Source: a virus. From it: a stretch of 32,598 nucleotides of DNA. Shown here piece after piece: positions 6,342 to 12,126 of this stretch. Every line of letters begins with the position of its first letter. Within the stretch, counting starts at the first letter, position 1. Made by a program: the position numbers and the translations under genes. The notes beneath the pieces were generated by a model, which did no database searches, was not told the DNA's origin, and was given only the letters and a program-made list of their open reading frames with translations. The stretch is taken from IMG/VR virus record IMGVR_UViG_3300031553_000021, positions 1 through 32,598 of that record; one strand, written 5' to 3'.

Positions 6342-6636
6342 CAGAAGGGTATCCGATTGTGGCTGATTTTTCATATATCTCATCTTTTCGGTATGCAGTA
6401 TATGGCCCATTACCAACCAGAACGATTATCTCCGGGTCTGATTCAGATTCAATAAGATACCAATCATTATTTGCGCTGGAGAACCATTCAGACAGTGAGA
6501 TTTCTTTTTCAGGACAATCTGATTGTTTTTTTGTGCCGAAATCAGTATACTGGTCGTGGGCATACTCGATTAAATCTTCAATCCCCTCTAATCCATTTTC
6601 AATAGTCTGCTCTTTCGCCCATATTGTTGTTTTCAT
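6331..6636 (-). CDS. Hypothetical acidic protein of cassette B
   Basis: A protein of 101 residues, strongly acidic, beginning MKTTIWAKEQTIENGLEGIE and ending IGYPSDDS. I recognise no family. The start at 6636 follows GGAGG and the same promoter type as cassette A. It takes the position occupied by the HARP-like gene in cassette A, with an unrelated sequence, while the following helix-turn-helix gene is conserved. This suggests exchange of the first gene of the pair. An acidic DNA-mimic or antitoxin-like role is possible but unsupported. Confidence 0.6.
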   Translation of the reverse strand: MKTTIWAKEQTIENGLEGIEDLIEYAHDQYTDFGTKKQSDCPEKEISLSEWFSSANNDWYLIESESDPEIIVLVGNGPYTAYRKDEIYEKSATIGYPSDDS

Positions 6637-6669
6637 GTTTTCCTCCTTTTTGATTGTTTGTTTGATTAT

Positions 6670-6698
6670 AATATACACCATGCGGAATAGTTTGTCAA
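6670..6698 (-). promoter_or_regulatory. Sigma70-type promoter of cassette B
   Basis: Minus strand TTGACA (6698-6693), 17-base spacer, TATATT (6675-6670). The region from this promoter to the start codon is almost identical to that of cassette A. Confidence 0.85.
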
Positions 6699-6735
6699 GT
6701 GTTTTTTTAATATTTTTTCACTTTTTTTCAATAAA
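6691..6735. repeat. AT-rich leader repeat, copy 3 (partial)
   Basis: Shares TTTGTCAAG and the following T/A runs with the copies at 4215 and 5996 but is shorter and more diverged. It lies behind the cassette B promoter. Confidence 0.4.
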
Positions 6736-6786
6736 TCGTAATTTAGCAGGTAAATCAACGGATTGGGCTATTTGGCAAGATAATTC

Positions 6787-6844
6787 GCCTAACAAAAGCA
6801 TGCACTCGACCTGCTCCGCAGGCGAGTGATGCTTGGCGTTATGA
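6787..6844 (+). repeat. attC site 2 (integron cassette recombination site)
   Basis: The clearest site of the set, 58 bases long. Left core GCCTAAC, right core GTTATGA. AAGCATGCACTCG pairs with CGAGTGATGCTT except for one extrahelical G, exactly as in integron attC sites. The tip is a CCTGC-TCC-GCAGG hairpin. The next cassette gene starts 11 bases after the site. Confidence 0.9.
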
Positions 6845-6854
6845 GGTGAAATAT

Positions 6855-7169
6855 ATGCGAGACACGGGCGTACCAGATAAAAATGGAACAATAATACATG
6901 AGGGAGATATTGTCGAAGGCTGGTGTAATTCTCACAAATTAAAAGGACAAGTTTTTTATAACGGATCATCTTTTAAAATACATGAATTATATAGATGGGG
7001 TAATGGGACGTGGATCAAATCAGGCGATCTAAATGAATTTGAATATTACGGATTACAGTTGGATTATCACAAGAACGGAAAATCAGACTATGAGATTGTT
7101 GGGAATATTTCTCATAACAAATCACTGAACTCAGACCTGATTCAGGCTACGCCTGATCAGGCTGGTTAG
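6855..7169 (+). CDS. YopX-family protein (cassette C)
   Basis: A protein of 104 residues. DKNGTIIHEGDIVEG near the N-terminus and YEIVGNI near residue 84 are the two hallmarks of the YopX family, small beta-rich phage proteins of unknown function. GAGGTG lies six bases before the ATG at 6855. The last 58 bases run into attC3, so the tail SLNSDLIQATPDQAG is partly the translation of the recombination site, as in many integron cassettes. Confidence 0.8.
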   Translation: MRDTGVPDKNGTIIHEGDIVEGWCNSHKLKGQVFYNGSSFKIHELYRWGNGTWIKSGDLNEFEYYGLQLDYHKNGKSDYEIVGNISHNKSLNSDLIQATPDQAG

Positions 7170-7183
7170 TTCAGGCGTTATCT
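7112..7183 (+). repeat. attC site 3
   Basis: Left core TCATAAC, right core GTTATCT. CTGAACT pairs with AGTTCAG. An inner CCTGATTCAGGC pairs with GCCTGATCAGG, again with one unpaired base, around a TAC loop. It lies in the same orientation as the other sites, overlaps the YopX gene end and is followed by the next cassette gene 14 bases later. Confidence 0.8.
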
Positions 7184-7196
7184 GTAAGGAGTAAAT

Positions 7197-7391
7197 ATGC
7201 CAATACCAGAATCATGGGAAGTTGAAATCAGGATGTCCGGTGAAACAATATTAACAATAGGGTCGTGGGGGCTTTCTGGAATCGAAAACATTTCAGATCA
7301 TGCCGATTTAGTGAGGCATTGCGCTGATCATCTTAATGCTTTCATCGGTGCAGAAGAAACAGATAACCAGGCCCCTGAAGCCGACCACTAA
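7197..7391 (+). CDS. Small hypothetical protein (cassette D)
   Basis: A protein of 64 residues, MPIPESWEVEIRMSGETILT onward, with no family I know. AAGGAG precedes the ATG. The C-terminus overlaps attC4. Length and placement between two attC sites make it a typical integron cassette gene. The beta-rich start and helical His/Cys segment (LVRHCADHLNAF) may form a small globular domain. Confidence 0.65.
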   Translation: MPIPESWEVEIRMSGETILTIGSWGLSGIENISDHADLVRHCADHLNAFIGAEETDNQAPEADH

Positions 7392-7421
7392 GAAGCGGCG
7401 GCTTATTACCAAGCGTTAGCC
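7361..7421 (+). repeat. attC site 4
   Basis: Left core AGATAAC, right core GTTAGCC. AAGCCG pairs with CGGCTT in the inner part. The outer pairing is weaker than in sites 1-3 and 5. Orientation and spacing fit the array. Confidence 0.65.
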
Positions 7422-7434
7422 CCTTGGAGGTTTT

Positions 7435-7605
7435 ATGAGATTTACACTAAAGCAAGCTCAAGATTTAGTAGCTTTTTTCGGTGGTGATGAAGAAACCGAA
7501 ATTACTGTAGTAGAAGTTGGAAGTGATGAACCAAGTCATTCAGGCTCAGGATTATATGCCTATCTCACAGAATATCCAGATGAAGGGTCAATGTTGTTGG
7601 GTTAA
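7435..7605 (+). CDS. 56-residue hypothetical protein (cassette E)
   Basis: An acidic protein starting MRFTLKQAQDLVAFFGGDEE and ending DEGSMLLG. I do not recognise it. TTGGAGG lies eight bases before the ATG at 7435. Its stop TAA is part of the left core (GGTTAAC) of attC5, and the gene starts 14 bases after attC4. It fills the whole cassette, which supports it being real despite its size. Confidence 0.6.
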   Translation: MRFTLKQAQDLVAFFGGDEETEITVVEVGSDEPSHSGSGLYAYLTEYPDEGSMLLG

Positions 7606-7660
7606 CAAGAGCATGCACTCGACCCTCGGGGACTCGGGTGTGTGATGCTTGGCGTTATAT
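7600..7660 (+). repeat. attC site 5
   Basis: Left core GGTTAAC, right core GTTATAT. AGCATGCAC pairs with GTGATGCT except for one extrahelical G, as in attC2. ACCC and GGGT form the inner arm. It is the last site of the array. Confidence 0.85.
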
Positions 7661-7676
7661 TTCTTGAGGTAAAAAA

Positions 7677-7877
7677 ATGACAAAGGACCAGGCCATTAAA
7701 TGCATAGGAAAAATCCAGAACGGAAAATTTGACCGAAACGAAATTGTTGATCAAATTCCGCGCGGAAAAGTCGCCATTGCAAAATGGAATGACACAGTGT
7801 TCGCGTATGGGATGGAGTATGGCGCCATCATGGCCTTGATGAAGGCCTTCGGCATAAAAAAGAGCGAGCTGCATTGA
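7677..7877 (+). CDS. Small hypothetical protein (cassette F, array end)
   Basis: A protein of 66 residues, MTKDQAIKCIGKIQNGKFDR onward, with a central FAYGMEYGAIMALMKAFG. No family is recognised. GAGGT precedes the ATG. It begins 17 bases after attC5, but no attC follows it. It is therefore either the last cassette with its site lost, or the resident phage gene at the array's right edge. Confidence 0.6.
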   Translation: MTKDQAIKCIGKIQNGKFDRNEIVDQIPRGKVAIAKWNDTVFAYGMEYGAIMALMKAFGIKKSELH

Positions 7878-7888
7878 TTAAAAAAAGA

Positions 7889-7917
7889 TTGACATCCCTT
7901 AATTAAGGATGTAATGA
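7889..7917 (+). promoter_or_regulatory. Promoter with palindromic operator in the spacer
   Basis: TTGACA (7889-7894), 17-base spacer, TAATGA (7912-7917). The stretch 7892-7912 is a near-perfect dyad (ACATCC ... GGATGT around TTAATTAA with one extra C), so a dimeric repressor could sit directly on the promoter. It points at the folded region that follows and perhaps at the lysis and head genes beyond. Confidence 0.75.
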
Positions 7918-7921
7918 TAGA

Positions 7922-8085
7922 CAAAAACTGAAAAACTTATTCCGCCGCAGTAATCATGCGGCGGGATCAGGGGCGTACGAAGCCTGATTCATAGTCCCGC
8001 CTCCGATCCAGAGGCAGTGGCATAACGGCTCATCAAAGCCCGGCATTCGATTCTCAAAAGAGGACCGAACAGCCGGGCTTTTTTT
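7922..8085 (+). ncRNA. Candidate phage non-coding RNA
   Basis: Between a strong promoter and a terminator there is no coding frame but several inverted repeats. CCGCCGCA pairs with TGCGGCGG (around 7942). ATCAGG pairs with CCTGAT (around 7965-7990), itself enclosed by GGCGGGA/TCCCGCC as an alternative. GCCTC pairs with GAGGC near 8010. A transcript of about 160 bases would result. It matches no RNA family I know. It could also be a leader of the lysis operon. Confidence 0.5.
8035..8085 (+). terminator. Rho-independent terminator
   Basis: AAAGCCCGGC (8035-8044) pairs with GCCGGGCTTT (8072-8081), followed by further T. The 27-base loop contains its own small hairpin. It ends the transcript begun at about 7924. 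Confidence 0.8.
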
Positions 8086-8097
8086 ATGGGTAAATTG

Positions 8098-8161
8098 GAC
8101 GCAGATGACGCAGATAAAAACGGATATTTAAAATCCTAAAAATCCTGAAAATCTGCGTACC
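8098..8161. repeat. ACGCAGAT-type palindromic repeat
   Basis: Starts GGACGCAGAT and ends AAATCTGCGTACC, giving inverted ends around an AT-rich middle with AATCCTGAAAATC. Same family as 17892-17973 and related to 8862, 23787 and 29719. Confidence 0.75.
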
Positions 8162-8174
8162 AAAAAAGGGCATT

Positions 8175-8300
8175 ATGATTTGGCGGTTTTTAAAATTGAT
8201 ACGGCCCACGGTTTTGATTCCAAAAGATGGAATTCCGCCGGGAGCCTGGTTACGCATATCATGCGAGCCGCTCGTCTATGTATTTGTAAGCCTAAACTGA
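8175..8300 (+). CDS. 41-residue hypothetical protein
   Basis: MIWRFLKLIRPTVLIPKDGI and on, ending YVFVSLN. The sequence is basic and aliphatic at its start. AAGGG lies four bases before the ATG, and the endolysin gene starts 10 bases after its stop. I know no relative. Its place before the endolysin is suggestive of a lysis or virion accessory peptide, but that is a guess. Confidence 0.4.
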   Translation: MIWRFLKLIRPTVLIPKDGIPPGAWLRISCEPLVYVFVSLN

Positions 8301-8310
8301 AGGTTTTTAT

Positions 8311-8883
8311 ATGAAGCCTTTCCGAATTTTTATCGATGCGGGACACGGCGGCCCATCAGACAATGGCGCGAGCTGGGGTGAGAAATTTGACTACGTCGAG
8401 GAGGATGACCTGAATCTTATTATCGCGTTTCTTCTCCGCTATGAGCTGCTCCTTGCGGATTTCGATGTGCGGATGAGCCGGGAGAAAGACGAGCCGGTCA
8501 CCCTGGGGCGGAGGGTGGCGCTGGCCAATTACTGGCCTGCGGATATCTTTGTCTCCATCCATGCCGACGCCTTTCACAAAATTACCGCCAAAGGGATCTC
8601 AACACATATCTATACCCATCCCTCGCAGAATTCATTAATACTTGCCGCCTGGATCCAGGGCGGGCTTATCAAAAAATTTATCGATCATACAAATCGGGGC
8701 TTGAAAAAATCCGATTTTTACGTTTTGCATCATACCGCCATGCCGGCGGTCTTGGTGGAGTGCGAGTTTATCAGTAATCCTGAAACCAGGCGGTTTTTAA
8801 AGGAGCCCGAGCATCAGATAGAGATCGCCAGGGCCATCGGCGGAGGGATAAAGAAATATTTAGCCACGGATTCACACAGATAA
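8311..8883 (+). CDS. Endolysin: N-acetylmuramoyl-L-alanine amidase (Amidase_3)
   Basis: A protein of 190 residues that cuts the bond between N-acetylmuramic acid and L-alanine in peptidoglycan to release phage. DAGHGG (His 12) and the glutamate in EEDDLNL (about residue 31) are zinc ligands. FVSIHADA (about residue 90) gives the third ligand. LVECEFISN (about residue 150) carries the catalytic Glu. There is no signal peptide, so a holin or similar is needed. The last residues LATDSHR are read from an intergenic repeat beginning at 8862. The native end was about KKYL. Confidence 0.92.
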   Translation: MKPFRIFIDAGHGGPSDNGASWGEKFDYVEEDDLNLIIAFLLRYELLLADFDVRMSREKDEPVTLGRRVALANYWPADIFVSIHADAFHKITAKGISTHIYTHPSQNSLILAAWIQGGLIKKFIDHTNRGLKKSDFYVLHHTAMPAVLVECEFISNPETRRFLKEPEHQIEIARAIGGGIKKYLATDSHR

Positions 8884-8898
8884 ACGCGGATAAAAAAA
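8862..8898. repeat. CCACGGATTCAC-type repeat (partial)
   Basis: AGCCACGGATTCACACAGAT followed by AAACGCGGAT. It lies across the endolysin stop codon (8881-8883). The same start recurs at 23790. Only the left half of the palindrome is present here. GGGGAGG just beyond serves the next gene. Confidence 0.75.
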
Positions 8899-8911
8899 GG
8901 GGAGGTAGGAC

Positions 8912-9298
8912 ATGGGAGCAATAGCATTAGGTATAATAGGACAGTTAGTGATCCCGAGTGCGGCGGCGGCGGTTTCCATTGCAGTCGGACTAGGCGTCAA
9001 ATGGCTCAAGCGCAAGGTCCAGTTCGAGGAGGGCAAACAGGCCTTGGATGCGCTGGATCAGATTGTGCAGACTACCGTCGGCAACATTGCGCAGACCACG
9101 GCCAAGGAGATGAAACGGACAACCAAAAAGGCAAATCTGACTGGCAGCCAGAAAACCTCGCTCAAGCTTATAGCGCTGAAGGATGTCAAGGCCATTGCGT
9201 CTGCGGAGCTTCAGAGGGCCGCGACCAGGACGCTCGATGACCTGGACGGGTATATCGGGCGAAAGATCGAGGATAGCGTTTTGAAACTGGGAGGATAA
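8912..9298 (+). CDS. Holin-like protein (LLH type)
   Basis: A protein of 128 residues. Residues 3-30 form one alanine-rich membrane helix. VKWLKRKVQFEEGKQALDAL and the following helical stretch resemble the LLH (phage_holin_6) group, which have one N-terminal helix and a long charged cytoplasmic part. It lies directly after the endolysin and before further small membrane proteins, the usual place for a holin. GGGGAGG precedes the ATG. A head or scaffold role is the alternative. Confidence 0.6.
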   Translation: MGAIALGIIGQLVIPSAAAAVSIAVGLGVKWLKRKVQFEEGKQALDALDQIVQTTVGNIAQTTAKEMKRTTKKANLTGSQKTSLKLIALKDVKAIASAELQRAATRTLDDLDGYIGRKIEDSVLKLGG

Positions 9299-9333
9299 TA
9301 TCCCGATACAACTGACCAAACCGGAGGTTTAGC

Positions 9334-9747
9334 GTGGCTAATGATAGTGAGGCTGAAGTATACAAGGCAAAAGTTTATACGCTTAAGCGGGCGTTGCTGG
9401 GATTCCTGGGCTCCAATGGCAGGCATTATACGGACATGGACAGGATGGAGCAATCCATCGAGGATCTGGCTCAGGCGCTGAACACCAGGCTTGATCAGCA
9501 ATTGATGAAGATGGAGCAGGGTGTGGTGGATCCCGAGGCCGTGCAGAGTCCAAAGGAGCGACTGGCCAGCAGATTTATGGACACGGCTGTCAAGCTTGCC
9601 AATGGCGGCAGGGTGGATAAGGAGATGGCGGATCAATTTGAGCAAGCTATCGATATGTTCGATATCGCGGCCGACCTAAAGCGCCAGGCCATGACGGCCA
9701 AGGATGCGGCAGAGACGGCGGCCATCAAACATAAGCGCGAAAGATGA
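9334..9747 (+). CDS. Hypothetical helical phage protein
   Basis: A protein of 137 residues starting at GTG after CCGGAGG. It is almost all helix by composition (many Ala, Glu, Lys, Met), with QALNTRLDQQLMKMEQGVVD as a probable coiled coil. I recognise no family. Its stop overlaps the next start (ATGA). Similar helical proteins sit between lysis and terminase genes in Mu-like phages, but their roles are not known. Confidence 0.6.
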   Translation: MANDSEAEVYKAKVYTLKRALLGFLGSNGRHYTDMDRMEQSIEDLAQALNTRLDQQLMKMEQGVVDPEAVQSPKERLASRFMDTAVKLANGGRVDKEMADQFEQAIDMFDIAADLKRQAMTAKDAAETAAIKHKRER

Positions 9748-9953
9748 GCCCGTACCTGATCAAGATGATTGCGGCGTCAAAGGATGTCGCCCTGGTGCTG
9801 AGCCTGGTATTCAATTTGATTGCATGCGCCGCTATATATAAGCTCTGGAAGAGCCGCGAGACGCTCCAGGACAAAGTGACGGCGCTGCTTACCCAGGTGA
9901 TCGAGGAATTAAATCGCCGTTATTGGAGCGAGCGGCCAAGGAGTCGGAAATGA
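9744..9953 (+). CDS. Small single-span membrane protein (spanin- or holin-like)
   Basis: A protein of 69 residues with a membrane helix at about residues 14-33 (VALVLSLVFNLIACAAIY) and a charged helical tail (SRETLQDKVTALLTQVIEEL). One N-terminal span plus a coiled coil is the plan of inner-membrane spanins and small holins. The position in the lysis module agrees. A separate outer-membrane lipoprotein partner is not seen. Confidence 0.55.
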   Translation: MSPYLIKMIAASKDVALVLSLVFNLIACAAIYKLWKSRETLQDKVTALLTQVIEELNRRYWSERPRSRK

Positions 9954-10060
9954 GAGTGCAAAAAAGATTCAGGCGTGCGCTCAAACAGCTCATGTTGTTT
10001 CTGAGCCTGCGTGCGCTGGAACAGCGTATCCAGCTACTGAGGGAGCAGAATGCGGGGTAA
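9950..10060 (+). CDS. 36-residue basic peptide
   Basis: MRVQKRFRRALKQLMLFLSL then RALEQRIQLLREQNAG: a basic amphipathic helix continuing as a leucine-zipper-like stretch. The start overlaps the previous stop (ATGA). Its own stop overlaps the next gene by 11 bases. Such double overlap argues for a real coupled gene. It could be an outer lysis partner embedded between genes, but it has no lipobox. Confidence 0.45.
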   Translation: MRVQKRFRRALKQLMLFLSLRALEQRIQLLREQNAG

Positions 10061-10535
10061 AAGCTACAGCCCGGAGATCAGACAGGATGCCGAGGACCTC
10101 TATGTGGAGGACGGCATTACCTATGAGGAGGTGGCCGGGAGAACCGGGATATCCGAGCATACGATCAAACACTGGGGCGGCGAGGACGACTGGCCGGGGC
10201 TTAGGCGTGAGTATTTACAGGCACACCGGGAGATTAACCGGAACCTGAGAAAACTCCGGCAGAGCATGATGAAAAAGGCAGTAGACAGCGACAGGCCCGA
10301 CCCGCAGGATATCTATGCAATTATCAGACTAGAGCAGCTCGCACACGTCCGGGAGCGCAAGGCCGAATCCCACCAGGGTGGGACCGACATCGACCGGCCA
10401 CGGCTGTTTCTGGAAGACATGGAGTTTGTAGCGGAAATTTTGAAAGAGATCGACCCGGAGGGACTAAAGACCCTGGCAAAGAATTTTGAAATAATTGTGC
10501 ATCGCTTTAAGGAGAAGTATGAAAAAGCGGCCTAA
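10050..10535 (+). CDS. Terminase small subunit, DUF1804 (Mu gp27-like)
   Basis: A protein of 161 residues. The N-terminal RQDAEDLYVEDGITYEEVAG and TGISEHTIKHW form a helix-turn-helix. The C-terminal FLEDMEFVAEILKEIDPEGL and LAKNFEIIVHRFKEKY are typical of the DUF1804 family found upstream of the Mu-type large terminase. It recognises phage DNA ends and recruits the motor. It overlaps the large subunit gene by 17 bases, implying coupled synthesis. Confidence 0.85.
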   Translation: MRGKSYSPEIRQDAEDLYVEDGITYEEVAGRTGISEHTIKHWGGEDDWPGLRREYLQAHREINRNLRKLRQSMMKKAVDSDRPDPQDIYAIIRLEQLAHVRERKAESHQGGTDIDRPRLFLEDMEFVAEILKEIDPEGLKTLAKNFEIIVHRFKEKYEKAA

Positions 10536-12048
10536 AATCACCGAGTATCGATTCGATCAGTGGGCCGAGGATCTGAAATCCTGGATCCAGGAATCCGTCT
10601 CACCGTTCAAGGACGACACCCCGGAGAAACAGAAGGAGCGAATCGCACAGGGAAAGTGGGACAAACTCTTCTTTATGGAGACATACCTGCCCCATTATTT
10701 TTTCAAGCCCTTTGGTGAGTTTCATGAGGAATGGGCTGGCCTCGGAGATCTGCGGAATGAATGCGCCTTTTTGGCCGCGCCGCGGGAGTATGGGAAATCC
10801 ACATTTTTCAGCTTTGGCGATCCTATCCATGATTTCGTATATGAGCTCAGGCATTTCATTGAGTTTATATCCGATACCCACGAGCAGGCTACTATGTTCA
10901 CGCTGGCAATCAAAGTCGAGCTTGAGGATAATCCCAGGATTCGTCACGATTTCAGTCATCTCAAAGGCCGCATCTGGAAAGAAGATGAATTGTTAGGGTC
11001 GAATAATGTTTATATTCTTGCGAGAGGGAAAAGGGATAAATTCAGGGGATTAAAAAACCGTCAGTGGCGGCCGGATAAAATTATTCCGGATGATTTTGAA
11101 AACGATGAGAATGTGGATAATCCCAAGCTGGTAACAAAAGGAAAAAAGCTTTTGCAAGGCGCAGTCATGGGCTCGGCTGGTGAAGGATTTTGTTTCATCA
11201 TGGTGGGCAATATTTTTCATCCAAAGAGCGTGCTGGCCCAGTTTATGGCGGATAAAGACGAAGAGGGCAACCCGCTCTATGTCTCAAAAATCTACAGGGC
11301 TATAGTCGATCAGGGCAAACCCACCGAGCGCTCCTTATGGCCTGAATTGTGGCCCCTTGAAAGACTCTATCAAAAACGCCGCATGATGAGCACGATGATT
11401 TTCAATGTCGAAATGATGAATCTCACCGGCGCAGAGGATAGCCCGTTCAAGGAGGGGTGGTTCAAGTATTATCGCCGGGAGGAAATCGATTTTACAAATC
11501 ATCGGGTAGCCACGGGCGTGGATCCATCTGCGAAACAGGGCGAGGCGAATGACTTTAAGGCGAATATCACCGTGAGCCTGGACCCGGAAAAAATGCTTTT
11601 CTATTGCCGGCATGCGTGGATTCGCCATGCATCCCCTGGCGGGATGTTCGATGCGGCATATAATCAGGCGGATGACTATGGAGGCAGGGTCGGAATCGAG
11701 GAGAATATGCTCGAGGATTTCCTGCACGAGGCAATATACAATTACGCAAAGGACGTGGGCCGATATCTGGCCTGGCAGCCTATTAAACATACCACAAACA
11801 AAGAGCAGCGTATTATCGGCACACTCCAATATCTGGTAGAACACGGCAAAATCTTTTTTGAAAAGGGCCATTCCGATCAGGATCTCCTGGTGGAGCAGCT
11901 CATATATATCCTGAATAAAAACATTCATGATGATGGCCCGGATGCCCTGGAGATGGCGGTGAGCATGCTGCAGGGTGGGGCATTCGGGCCGGTGGAATAT
12001 ACAACCGTCACACCCCGCAGATTCGCGGCAGGGCAGGGAGCTTATTAG
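10519..12048 (+). CDS. terL: Terminase large subunit (Mu gp28-like)
   Basis: A 509-residue packaging motor, an ATPase plus nuclease. The Walker A variant APREYGKST is at residues 87-95. The Walker B PDKIIPDDFEND is near residue 195, with the acidic pair after four hydrophobic residues. The C-terminal RNaseH-like nuclease begins VATGVDPSAKQGEANDFKAN (about residue 333) and ends with DDGPDALEMAV, which supplies further metal ligands. I use the ATG at 10519, with AAGGAG eight bases upstream. The TAG stop is the first codon of an intergenic repeat. Confidence 0.93.
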   Translation: MKKRPKITEYRFDQWAEDLKSWIQESVSPFKDDTPEKQKERIAQGKWDKLFFMETYLPHYFFKPFGEFHEEWAGLGDLRNECAFLAAPREYGKSTFFSFGDPIHDFVYELRHFIEFISDTHEQATMFTLAIKVELEDNPRIRHDFSHLKGRIWKEDELLGSNNVYILARGKRDKFRGLKNRQWRPDKIIPDDFENDENVDNPKLVTKGKKLLQGAVMGSAGEGFCFIMVGNIFHPKSVLAQFMADKDEEGNPLYVSKIYRAIVDQGKPTERSLWPELWPLERLYQKRRMMSTMIFNVEMMNLTGAEDSPFKEGWFKYYRREEIDFTNHRVATGVDPSAKQGEANDFKANITVSLDPEKMLFYCRHAWIRHASPGGMFDAAYNQADDYGGRVGIEENMLEDFLHEAIYNYAKDVGRYLAWQPIKHTTNKEQRIIGTLQYLVEHGKIFFEKGHSDQDLLVEQLIYILNKNIHDDGPDALEMAVSMLQGGAFGPVEYTTVTPRRFAAGQGAY

Positions 12049-12108
12049 CCACGAATAGGCACGAATCAACACGAAGTTTAAGAAAAAATAAGTGAAAATT
12101 CGTGGTAA
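12046..12108. repeat. CCACGAAT-type palindromic repeat
   Basis: AGCCACGAATAGGCACGAAT near the start and AAAATTCGTGG near the end are inverted. The repeat begins at the stop codon of the large terminase gene. Confidence 0.75.
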
Positions 12109-12126
12109 GAAATTGGTAATTGAGAG

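Noticed and set aside
5000-8000. Integron integrase gene near the array
   Set aside because: No frame of suitable length or with tyrosine recombinase motifs exists in the window.
7960-8070. Possible tRNA or tRNA-like gene
   Set aside because: There are fragments resembling a D-arm and TTCGATTC of a T-arm, but no anticodon stem-loop or 7-bp acceptor stem can be fitted in order.
9211-9645. Leftward frames opposite the lysis and head genes
   Set aside because: They are antisense shadows of well-supported rightward genes with ribosome sites and family matches.
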